Source of the DNA: Symmachiella dynata
GTDB lineage: Bacteria; Planctomycetota; Planctomycetia; Planctomycetales; Planctomycetaceae
NCBI RefSeq assembly: GCF_007747995.1
Contig: NZ_CP036276.1
Span: forward strand, 3,091,001 to 3,155,000
DNA length: 64,000 nucleotides
Reading direction: 5' to 3'
Shown here: positions 47,009-54,714 of the stretch, one piece after another
How the letters are laid out: each line of letters opens with the position of its first letter
How positions within the stretch are numbered: position 1 is the first letter of the stretch
Made by a program: the position numbers and the translations under genes
Notes under the pieces: generated by a model
Database searches by the model: none
The model's input: only the letters and a program-made list of their open reading frames with translations
What the model was told of the DNA's origin: nothing

Positions 47009-47887
47009 TTACCAGATTTCGATTTCCAGCTCCAGATCGACTCCGAACTGCTCATTGACCTTGGATTTGGCCAAATCAATCAGTCGCAGGACATCGTCGG
47101 AGGTCGCATCGGCGTGGGTAATGATGAAATTGGCGTGGCGGTCACTGATTTCGGCGTTGCCAATCCGTGTCCCTTTCAAGCCCGACTGATCAATGAGTAA
47201 TCCGGCACTCATTCCGCGCGGGTTCTTGAAGATGCAGCCGGCCGACTGGGCGGTGAGCGGCTGCGTCGCCTTTTTCATGATCCACGATTTACGCAAGCGG
47301 CGTGTGATTTCGTCCGTATCCCCCGGCTGCAGACCGAATGTGGCTTCGACGATCAGTAGGTCCCGCAGATTGCTTTCTCGGTAACCAAACGTGATCTCGT
47401 CGCCGCGGCGGGTGACAAGTTCTCCGGCGGAGGTTAATCCGGAGACTGAGCAGACAAACTGCCCAATATCTCCCGCACTGCCGCCGGCATTACCGCGGAG
47501 CGCTCCCCCAATGGTTCCCGGGATGCCCACGAGGACCTCAAGTCCCTGCAGGCCGACCTTGACCGTATGCCAAATGAGATGCGTGAGCGGGGCGCCCGCT
47601 CCGACTGTGACCTGGGTGCCATCGACGGTGATTTGTGAAAATCCATCACCGGCAATATGGATGACAACGCCGCTAACCCCTTTGTCACCGATGAGCAGAT
47701 TGCAACCGCCGCCCAGGATGTGGTACGGCATCTCGCTCTCGCGACAGGCCAGTATGACCTGTTGCAATTCGTCGGGGGTCCTCGGTGTCACGAAGTACTG
47801 AGCCGGTCCCCCCAGTTTCAAATACGTGTGGGGCGCCAGCGGCTCGTCGCGGCGTGTGATTTCGCTGAAGTCGTCGAGTGAAGGCAT
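47009..47887 (-). CDS. murB: UDP-N-acetylenolpyruvoylglucosamine reductase
   Basis: A 292-residue FAD enzyme of peptidoglycan precursor synthesis. Motifs: HTYLKLGGPAQYFVTPRTPDEL, LGGGCNLLIGDKGVSG, GIPGTIGGALRGNAGG, and AGCIFKNPRGMSAGLLIDQSGLKGTRIG, where Cys stands at the general-acid position that is Ser in E. coli MurB. The most probable start (ATG 47887) lies inside murC, so the first 203 nt overlap that gene in another frame. Confidence 0.93.
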   Translation of the reverse strand: MPSLDDFSEITRRDEPLAPHTYLKLGGPAQYFVTPRTPDELQQVILACRESEMPYHILGGGCNLLIGDKGVSGVVIHIAGDGFSQITVDGTQVTVGAGAPLTHLIWHTVKVGLQGLEVLVGIPGTIGGALRGNAGGSAGDIGQFVCSVSGLTSAGELVTRRGDEITFGYRESNLRDLLIVEATFGLQPGDTDEITRRLRKSWIMKKATQPLTAQSAGCIFKNPRGMSAGLLIDQSGLKGTRIGNAEISDRHANFIITHADATSDDVLRLIDLAKSKVNEQFGVDLELEIEIW

Positions 47888-49319
47888 GGTGAACCTGATT
47901 GATATCGCCGGCGCCCATCGTAATGAGCACGTCTCCTGGTTGTGCCTCATCCTCTATAGTTGCGATCGTTTGGTCAAGAGATCCACAAAAACGAGTCTGA
48001 GAATGTTGCTGGGCGATGCGGTCGGACAAATCTCGGGCGACGTCCGTCGATTCGGTCGCGGTTCCTTCGCGAGCGGCATAAATCGGCGTGATCAGCACGC
48101 GATCCGCCTTCGAAAAACTTTCAGAAAATTCCTGCATCAAGATTTGAGTTCGCGAGATTTGGTGCGGCTGGAACGCGCACCAGATCCGGCGGTCGCCAAA
48201 TTCCTCGCGCGCCGCCTGGAGTGTGGCCGCCACTGCCGTTGGATGATGGGCGTAATCGTCGACAAGGGTCACGCCTCGCCAAGATCCGATCTCCTCAAAT
48301 CGCCGCGCAATCCCGCGAAATTCGCCCAGTCCTTCGCGGATCTCCGCCGCTGTTAGTCCCAAACCGACGCATAAAGCCGTGGCAGCCAAGGCGTTGAGCA
48401 CGTTGTGCTCTCCAGGGACTTGCAACAAGATCTCAGCGAAGAAATCACCCTTGTAGAACACGCGGAACCGCGTTCCCGACCAGGAACGACGAATATCCGC
48501 TGCCCACCAGTCCATGCCGGGCACCAGCGAAAATGTCTCCACGTTTGCGGCGACATCCTGGCAGGCCGCCATCGTATTTCGACAATCGCCGCGGACGACC
48601 AACGAACCGTCGGCCGGCAGTTTTTGAGCAAATTGGCGAAACGCATCAACGGCCTGCTCCACATCGGGGTAGCAGTCGAAATGGTCCGGCTCGATTCCCA
48701 GAATTGCCGCGTGCTTTGGAGATAAATCCAGGAAACTTTGTTTGTATTCACAACTTTCAACAACGAACAGGTTGCCGCCACCCGACCAGCCTCCGGACTG
48801 CCGCGATAGGACTTCGGCGCCCAATATGGCCGAGGGATCGCGTCCCGCGAGGTCCAGAATCGAGGCGGTCATCGCCGTTGTTGTGCTTTTTCCATGCGTG
48901 CCTGCGATGGAAACACCGACTTGGTCTGCCATCAGGCGACCGAGCATTTCGCTGTAAGAGAATTGTGGAATTCCCAATTCGCGGGCAAGTGCGCGTTCCG
49001 GATTGTCTGCCTGCACGGCGGGGCTGTAGACCACCATGTCGACTTCGCCGGGAACGAAATCGCGGTTGTGCCCTTGATGGACGCGCAGTCCACGGGCTTG
49101 GAGTAACGCGAGATTATCGCTGAGCGGTTGCAAGTCCGAACCGGTGACACGATAGCCCAGACCCGAAAGTAATTCGGCCAGTGCCTGCATGCCGGAACCG
49201 CAGATACCGATTAGGTGCGCGGAGGGTGTTTGCGGGTCTGAAGCGATCTTTGCCTCACCTCCCTTTTGAGAGAGTTGACCTTGTTGCAGCAAGCGATGTA
49301 TGGCAGAGGGTGAAATCAT
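47685..49319 (-). CDS. murC: UDP-N-acetylmuramate--L-alanine ligase
   Basis: A 544-residue Mur ligase. Motifs: LIGICGSGMQALAELLSGLGYRVTGSD, SIAGTHGKSTTTAMTASILD (ATP loop), VESCEYKQSFLDLSP, GEHNVLNALAAT, DDYAHHPTAVAATL and VLITMGAGDINQVHHAF. The last motif normally marks the C-terminus; here about 65 extra basic residues (rich in Arg, Pro, His, Gly) follow, encoded out of frame within murB. The tail may be non-functional read-on rather than a domain. Confidence 0.93.
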   Translation of the reverse strand: MISPSAIHRLLQQGQLSQKGGEAKIASDPQTPSAHLIGICGSGMQALAELLSGLGYRVTGSDLQPLSDNLALLQARGLRVHQGHNRDFVPGEVDMVVYSPAVQADNPERALARELGIPQFSYSEMLGRLMADQVGVSIAGTHGKSTTTAMTASILDLAGRDPSAILGAEVLSRQSGGWSGGGNLFVVESCEYKQSFLDLSPKHAAILGIEPDHFDCYPDVEQAVDAFRQFAQKLPADGSLVVRGDCRNTMAACQDVAANVETFSLVPGMDWWAADIRRSWSGTRFRVFYKGDFFAEILLQVPGEHNVLNALAATALCVGLGLTAAEIREGLGEFRGIARRFEEIGSWRGVTLVDDYAHHPTAVAATLQAAREEFGDRRIWCAFQPHQISRTQILMQEFSESFSKADRVLITPIYAAREGTATESTDVARDLSDRIAQQHSQTRFCGSLDQTIATIEDEAQPGDVLITMGAGDINQVHHAFTRRLQRNHTPRRAAGAPHVFETGGTGSVLRDTEDPRRIATGHTGLSRERDAVPHPGRRLQSAHR

Positions 49320-49644
49320 ATGCCGACGGCATCCGGGTGTTGGGGAGGGTTAACACGACCGAGAACGCTGGGGGAGACCGATCGGCGTGCGAACCGGGTT
49401 AACATCCCAAATGCGCAAGACCGTCAGTGGCATACTTATCGGTAAGATAGTCAAAATGACTTCAAGGGTTATTTCAAGAAGTGACGAGCAGCCGACGATT
49501 CCGCCGGCAGGTGGGCAATGATGCGGGGCGGGATGATAGAGGGGATTAGATCACCTGTCAACGACTTTCGGATTGCGCAAGCATGGAGAGTTATGCGGGC
49601 GAGAACGAAATCAGCAAAGACCGTTAAACTGCCTATTCACGTCA

Positions 49645-49671
49645 CGGGAGGGCGAAGCACCTGCTGAGCCG
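49645..49671. repeat. 27-bp intergenic repeat, copy 2 (inverted)
   Basis: Reverse complement of the 6642-6668 repeat with a single mismatch. See that entry. Confidence 0.75.
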
Positions 49672-49751
49672 CGTTTGGGAGGTCTCTCCGGGAAAAGGTG
49701 GAGATTTCCCCGACCAAGGCAAGCGAAACCAGCCCGCCCGAAAATGGGTGC

Positions 49752-49811
49752 CACTGGCGGCTTGTCCGCCAGTGCGAAATCGCGTGACCCGCAAAACACT
49801 GCTGGACAAGC
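49752..49811. repeat. paired CACTGG-family repeat, right member split by an IS
   Basis: Left member CACTGGCG (49752-49759), GCTTGTC, CGCCAGTG (49767-49774). After a 22-bp spacer, the right member starts CACTGCTG (49797-49804) plus loop GACAAGC (49805-49811). Its other arm CAGCAGTG resumes at 51293 beyond the IS, followed by GCACCC. Confidence 0.8.
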
Positions 49812-51285
49812 CCAATCCTGTTCGGCTCGATTGTTGCTATTGTTGGGCGTGATGGCAAGGTGGCGGTGTGTTTGCTTGTTTTTTGGGGGAGGGCGTGGCT
49901 GCAAGGGCTGCGGTTGGTGGGGTGGGGAGTTGTCTCAGCGCAGCGTTGAGCGGCTCGTCATCTGCGGGGAGTCGCGGAGCGAGTGGGGTTAGACGCTTGT
50001 CGTGGCGTGCGGCGGCAAACGGTTTATGTGGGCCAGTAGTTCTTCTTCATCCGCCAAACCTTGGAAGTAATAACAAAGCATTTCATACGTCCGCAGCGTC
50101 GGCTTGCGGCCGGTCACTAGGCTGATCAGCAGGCAAGCGATGATCGCACAGTACGTTTGAATTTCGATTCCGTTGTCACAGTCGCTTAATAACTTGCGGC
50201 AGCCCAGCACATGTTTCAAAAACCGAAAGTACAATTCGATCATCCAGCGACTGCGATAAATCAACGCGATGATTTCCGCCGGCACGTCCAGCAAGTTCGT
50301 CACCAGCACGACGTCGTGCGTGGCAGCGGCCCGCTTGCGTCCGCCTCGCTTGGGATGCGTTTCGGCGCGAATCACCACCCGCCGCACGCGATGCTGCGGA
50401 TGCTCAATCCGTCGCGATTTGGGCGAACCGAGTTGGCCGATGGCGTCTTCCAACACGCCCGCCGCCCGCGCCTCCTCGTCCAGTTCGCGAACCTCGTCAG
50501 CCGTAAACGCGCGGTCGTTGCGGATGCGGCAAACGTAGCTGCTGCCGACATCGACGATCGCGTTGAACAGCGAAAATTGTTCGTAACCGCGATCGATCAC
50601 GTAGCAGCGATCCGGTTCCAATTGGCTGCGCAACACGTTTTTTTCATTGGCCGGTCCTTGGCCGCTGGCGTCGGTGACTGCCGATTTGACAGGCACGCCT
50701 TTGAGGATTTCAAAGTGCGCGTGCAGCTTAAAACCGCGATCGTTGCGGGTGGCAAAACAGGCCTGCGTGATTTGCGGCAGCTTCTTCAGCAGGCTGCCGT
50801 CGACGGCGGTCAAGGTCTGCGCGAAGTCTTTCAGCCGCGGGTCGCAGTCGGCGCGTTGCGGAGCGCGCTGGAGCAGTTCACCGGCGATTTCCCGCAGCAA
50901 TTCCGGGTCAAACACACGTGCCGCTTCGGACAACGAACCCAGCGAAGCCCGTTGGCAGCCCAGCAAGCGCTGCACTTTTTTGAGTTGGCTGGTTTGTTGC
51001 ATGCCGCGCAGCGAAGTGACGATCGGGTTGAACATGTACAGCAGTATCAACCCGCAATACTGATCAAAAAACAAGTCGCGATTGCCCGCTTTGTCCCGTT
51101 CGCAGCCGACGGGCCGCAAGCGTTTGAGCAGCGAAGAGATTCGTTTCAGATATTTCAGTCCGGTCAAATCCGCATCGGAAACCCGCTTCGCTTTCTTCCT
51201 GGCCACAGGGCGCCTCTCCGTCAAATTGGCAGTTATGAAAGACTACCAAAGCCCATGGCGCAAATTCCGTGCCGAACAGGATTGG
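49812..51285 (-). mobile_element. IS4-type insertion sequence, 1474 bp
   Basis: Terminal inverted repeats are perfect over 15 bp: CCAATCCTGTTCGGC at 49812-49826 and its complement GCCGAACAGGATTGG at 51271-51285. The element is flanked by a 7-bp direct repeat GACAAGC (49805-49811 and 51286-51292), read as the target-site duplication. It carries one transposase gene on the minus strand. Removing the element and one duplicate copy restores a perfect hairpin (arms CACTGCTG and CAGCAGTG). The intact ends and gene suggest recent insertion. Confidence 0.9.
49989..51224 (-). CDS. IS4-family transposase (DDE)
   Basis: A 411-residue transposase that appears intact. DDE residues: Asp in TAVDGSLL (about 147), Asp in YVIDRGYEQF (about 215), Glu in the YREK-type signature YRSRWMIELYFRFLK (spacing Y-2-R-3-E-6-K). 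The start is a TTG directly after an in-frame stop region; no ATG is available upstream. Basic N- and central regions. It serves the IS at 49812-51285. Confidence 0.92.
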   Translation of the reverse strand: MTERRPVARKKAKRVSDADLTGLKYLKRISSLLKRLRPVGCERDKAGNRDLFFDQYCGLILLYMFNPIVTSLRGMQQTSQLKKVQRLLGCQRASLGSLSEAARVFDPELLREIAGELLQRAPQRADCDPRLKDFAQTLTAVDGSLLKKLPQITQACFATRNDRGFKLHAHFEILKGVPVKSAVTDASGQGPANEKNVLRSQLEPDRCYVIDRGYEQFSLFNAIVDVGSSYVCRIRNDRAFTADEVRELDEEARAAGVLEDAIGQLGSPKSRRIEHPQHRVRRVVIRAETHPKRGGRKRAAATHDVVLVTNLLDVPAEIIALIYRSRWMIELYFRFLKHVLGCRKLLSDCDNGIEIQTYCAIIACLLISLVTGRKPTLRTYEMLCYYFQGLADEEELLAHINRLPPHATTSV

Positions 51286-51306
51286 GACAAGCCAGCAGTG
51301 GCACCC
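51286..51306. repeat. right half of the IS-interrupted hairpin repeat
   Basis: Second copy of GACAAGC (51286-51292), then CAGCAGTG and GCACCC. It completes the palindrome begun at 49797. Confidence 0.8.
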
Positions 51307-51414
51307 AACTATCGAGTGTTTTCTAGTTTTTCATCGGACTGATAGCCGTCATCACGACTCGGAAGGAGCCTCGCCTCCCATTTTTGAAGACAGGCTCGCA
51401 GGTTTCACATTGCA

Positions 51415-52692
51415 CTAGGTGACTTTTGCGACGAGCACCGTTCGGTCGTCGGCGGCGGGGGCTCCGTGCGTGAATTCTTTCAAATTGTTGAGCAGTTCGT
51501 TGATGATCTCATCGGCGTCGTGACGGCAATAGGTCAGCACGTCGTCCAACCGTTGGGTTCCGAACATTTCTCCCTCGGGCGAAGTCGCTTCGGAAATGCC
51601 ATCGGTATAAAACACGATTTCATCTCCCGGACTGAGATAGTGGGAGCGATTGGTGTAGGTTTCGTCCTCCAGGACTCCCAACGGCAATTGCCGCGCCCCT
51701 TCGATGGCGGAGACCATTCCCGCTCCACAATGTTTTAACAAAGGCAGGCAGTGCCCGGCATTGGAATAATTCAGTTGTCGTTTCTCAGGCGTATAGATTC
51801 CGTAAAACGCCGTGACAAAACTCCCCGACTCGTTGGTGTACCGGCGGCACAGGTTTTGGTTGATGTAGCTGAGGAAATCGCTCGCTTGCACCGGTTGATG
51901 CGGGTAAAGGTGTGCGATGCTGTGGACGATGGACATCATCACCGCCGCCGGCGTGCCGTGACCGCTCACATCGGCAATCAACAGTCCCCATTTCCCTTCG
52001 GGCAGCTGAAAAAAATCGTAGTAATCTCCGCCGGCGCGTTGCGATGTCTCGTAATGCGCGGCGAGATGCAAATGGGGGATTTCGGGAAGCACCGCAGGAA
52101 GCAATGACCGTTGGATCTTCGCCACCTGTTGCATTTCTCGGTCGACCATTTCATAAGCGTCGCGTAGTTCAGCGCTGAGCACTAAATTCTGCGTCGCCCG
52201 TCCAAAGAGGTTGCTCATCCACACCAACTCAGGCAATTCGTCCGGCTCAAAGCCATGCGCGTCGGAAAGCGACAGCACGACCATGTTCAGTGCTTCCCCT
52301 TGATCGAATAGAGGGATCGCCACCAACGAGTGTTGATCGGCAAGGTATTCTGCAGCGGGGTCGTTGGCTGAAATTTGCAAGTCATCGATCACGCGCGGTT
52401 GGCCGCCATAGAGCAATTCTCCCAACAGACCGCTCTCCAGCAGCGGCAGCTCGTCGCGCTGTTTCCAGGGATTGACCGGTTCGGACCACCCACTGTAGCG
52501 GGTAATGCGATATTGCGGTGCCTTCAAGCCACGGCGACTGAGCGACAGCATCCGTTCCCGCGGCAAGAGTTGTTGCATGCGTTGGCCGTAGTCGGCCACC
52601 ATTTCCTGCGGATCCGACTGCGCGCTCATCTCACGCATCGTCTCCACAATAATATTCAGCCGTTCGTGCCAGTCGTTCGCTTTGTTTTTCAC
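51415..52692 (-). CDS. PP2C-type SpoIIE phosphatase with GAF-like sensor
   Basis: A 425-residue regulator of the RsbU/SpoIIE type. The N-terminal half (about 15-180) looks like a GAF sensor (LVAIPLFDQGEALNMVVLSLSD). A linker helix follows, then the phosphatase domain (about 205-425): LAAHYETSQRAGGDYYDFFQLPEGKWGLLIADVSGHGTPAAVMMSIVHS, GIYTPEKRQLNYSNAGHCLP, EIVFYTDGISEATSP, DDRTVLVAKVT. It should dephosphorylate a STAS-domain antagonist such as the one at 31965, though they are not linked. Confidence 0.9.
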   Translation of the reverse strand: MKNKANDWHERLNIIVETMREMSAQSDPQEMVADYGQRMQQLLPRERMLSLSRRGLKAPQYRITRYSGWSEPVNPWKQRDELPLLESGLLGELLYGGQPRVIDDLQISANDPAAEYLADQHSLVAIPLFDQGEALNMVVLSLSDAHGFEPDELPELVWMSNLFGRATQNLVLSAELRDAYEMVDREMQQVAKIQRSLLPAVLPEIPHLHLAAHYETSQRAGGDYYDFFQLPEGKWGLLIADVSGHGTPAAVMMSIVHSIAHLYPHQPVQASDFLSYINQNLCRRYTNESGSFVTAFYGIYTPEKRQLNYSNAGHCLPLLKHCGAGMVSAIEGARQLPLGVLEDETYTNRSHYLSPGDEIVFYTDGISEATSPEGEMFGTQRLDDVLTYCRHDADEIINELLNNLKEFTHGAPAADDRTVLVAKVT

Positions 52693-52750
52693 GATAAGTC
52701 GATTCGCTTTTGCTTCGAGACGAAAGACGGCCTTTTCGGCAGTCTTCGTC

Positions 52751-54106
52751 CTATTTGGCCGGCAGCATGGTTTCCAATTGCGAGGGCAGCGGTTTCAGGG
52801 CAGCTTTGTGCTCGGCAATTGACTGTTGAATGTCGGCAATGACGTCCGGGTGATCCTGGGCGACATTGAAACGTTCCGAAGGATCATGGTCTAAATGATA
52901 CAGCACCGGAGGGTCGTGCGTCACACGTTTTCCACGTCCATAAGCGGGCTGTGTGATCAAATGCGCTTTAAACGGCCCTTTTCGGACCGCCATCAACGTT
53001 TGCCCGCGATAATAAAACACCGTTTCACGCTGGCTGGGACCGGTTTCAAACAGCACGGGCCGCAGATCCACACCGTCGATCACGCGATCTTCGGGAATCG
53101 GGACGCCGGCCAGGTTCAGGGCGGTTGTGAAAATGTCCATCGTACTCGCCAGTCCTTGCGACACCGAACGGGCGCGGATTTTGCTTGGCCACCAAGCCAC
53201 CGTCGGCTCGCGCATGCCCCCTTCCCAGGTACTCCCCTTCCCGTCCCGCAACAACCCGGCCGTCCCGCCTTGATTATCCTTGATCAGCCACGGCCCATTG
53301 TCACTGGTGAAAATTACGAGTGTATTCTCCGCCAATTTCAGCTCGCGCAGCGATTGCAAAATCTGCCCGACGCTCCAGTCGATCTCCTCCACGACGTCGC
53401 CATACAAACCCCGCGAGCTTTTGCCCAAAAAATCGTCCGACGCAAACAACGGCACGTGCGGAAAGGTGTAGGGTAAATAGAGGAAAAACGGTTGCTCGTG
53501 ATGCTCGGTGATGAACTGGATTGCTTCGTCGGTATACCGTTTGGTGAGCGTCGGTTGAAACGCGGGGGCTTCGATGGTTTCCAAGTTGCGCATCAGCGGC
53601 AGCGGCGGATCGCCGCGGCGGACGACGTGCATGTCGTTGCTGTAGGGAATGCCAAAGTAATAGTCAAAGCCGTTGTTCGTCGGCAGATATTGCGGCAGGT
53701 GCCCCAAGTGCCATTTACCGATACAGGCGGTCGCATAACCAGCGGATTTGAGCCCCTCGGCAATCGTGGTTTCGTTTTCAGGAATCCCACCCGCGGAGTT
53801 GGGAAACAACACGCGGCGTTTGTTGCTACACAGCCCCGAACGAACCGGCAATCGCCCCGTCATCAGCGCCGCCCGGCTGGGCGTGCAAACGGGGGCAGCA
53901 GAATAAAACTGCGTCAGCTTCATCCCCTCCGCCGCCATCCGATCCAACTCCGGCGTGCGAATCGTCGGATTGCCGAAACAACCGAGGTCGCCGTAACCGA
54001 GATCGTCGGCGAAGAGGACGATGATATTGGGTGGTTGCTCAGCGGCGAAGGCCGTTGGTGGTAGGAGGCAGCCCGCAGTGACTAAAAGGATAAGAATCGA
54101 TTTCAT
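52751..54106 (-). CDS. exported arylsulfatase-family sulfatase
   Basis: A 451-residue sulfatase with a signal peptide ([18 protein letters not shown]). Active-site motif [19 protein letters not shown] (C-x-P-S-R), whose Cys is converted to formylglycine by an anaerobic or aerobic sulfatase-maturing enzyme (not in the window). Metal residues FADDLGYGD near the start and TSDNGPW later. Substrates are probably sulfated polysaccharides; planctomycete genomes carry many of these. Confidence 0.95.
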   Translation of the reverse strand: MKSILILLVTAGCLLPPTAFAAEQPPNIIVLFADDLGYGDLGCFGNPTIRTPELDRMAAEGMKLTQFYSAAPVCTPSRAALMTGRLPVRSGLCSNKRRVLFPNSAGGIPENETTIAEGLKSAGYATACIGKWHLGHLPQYLPTNNGFDYYFGIPYSNDMHVVRRGDPPLPLMRNLETIEAPAFQPTLTKRYTDEAIQFITEHHEQPFFLYLPYTFPHVPLFASDDFLGKSSRGLYGDVVEEIDWSVGQILQSLRELKLAENTLVIFTSDNGPWLIKDNQGGTAGLLRDGKGSTWEGGMREPTVAWWPSKIRARSVSQGLASTMDIFTTALNLAGVPIPEDRVIDGVDLRPVLFETGPSQRETVFYYRGQTLMAVRKGPFKAHLITQPAYGRGKRVTHDPPVLYHLDHDPSERFNVAQDHPDVIADIQQSIAEHKAALKPLPSQLETMLPAK

Positions 54107-54299
54107 TTCGATGGTGTGCCTTATTCAGAGTGGCTCCAATTTTAAGCAGATTCGGTTGTTTTCAAGCATACCATTCGGTCATCCTGATCACCACGCCGGG
54201 TCTCCACGAGATTTTTGTTGACTCGCGGATTGGATTGTTTAGACTGACGCTGTAGACGCTCATTCCTCCCACGCTCGATTCTCTTTGAGGGAAATGATC

Positions 54300-54698
54300 A
54301 TGACGCAGACGATTACGATTCGGGACGAGGAACTTGGCGGTGGGGCTGTCAACGAGTTTTCACTCGATTGCCTCTCCGAACACATCACAGTCCGCGAACT
54401 GATCCGCAGCCGCGTTTTTCAAGAGGTCAAAGACCATAACGCGAAGCAAAACCAAACGGAATTCAACGGACTGGTCCAACCGACAGATTCGGAGCGGACG
54501 CTCAATGGCTTTCAGATGAAAAAGCGGCGTCAGATCGACTGGAAGAAACAGTTTGAACAGGCGCTGGAGGGTTTTGAGCGGAACCAGATACTGATCTTGG
54601 TTGACGATCGGCAGGCGGAATCGCTGGAGGAAGAGATCGAGGTCGGCCCGCAAACGGTGGTGACGTTTTTGCGGCTGACGTTGTTGGTGGGTGGTTGA
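54300..54698 (+). CDS. small putative beta-grasp (ubiquitin-like) protein ending in Gly-Gly
   Basis: A 132-residue protein; ATG at 54300 with GAGG 9 nt upstream (in-frame TTG 54285 and ATG 54294 are less well spaced). The pattern TITIRDEELGGGAVNEFSLDCLSEHITVRELIRSRV reads as strand-turn-strand-helix, as in ThiS/MoaD/ubiquitin folds. After a charged helical insert (about 45-95), the end is ILVDD ... VGPQTVVTFLRLTLLVGG, a strand leading to a terminal Gly-Gly. It precedes the DUF4132 gene by 16 nt. The fold is inferred from pattern only; the gene itself is well supported. Confidence 0.75.
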   Translation: MTQTITIRDEELGGGAVNEFSLDCLSEHITVRELIRSRVFQEVKDHNAKQNQTEFNGLVQPTDSERTLNGFQMKKRRQIDWKKQFEQALEGFERNQILILVDDRQAESLEEEIEVGPQTVVTFLRLTLLVGG

Positions 54699-54714
54699 GA
54701 ATTGAGAGACACAA

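Larger units (their letters stand above)
49320..49811. other. intergenic region packed with repeats
   Basis: 490 bp between murC and the insertion sequence, holding no gene. It contains the second 27-bp repeat (49645-49671), a complete CACTGG hairpin (49752-49774) and the left half of the interrupted hairpin (49797-49811). A plus-strand frame through 49573-49992 is built from these repeats. Confidence 0.7.

Noticed and set aside
49573-49992. 139-codon frame containing REGEAPAEP
   Set aside because: Built from the 27-bp repeat and CACTGG hairpins and runs into the IS; a repeat-derived spurious frame.
50211-51326. 371-codon plus-strand open frame across the insertion sequence
   Set aside because: It is antisense to the intact DDE transposase and crosses the IS end into flanking DNA, so it cannot be an ancestral gene.
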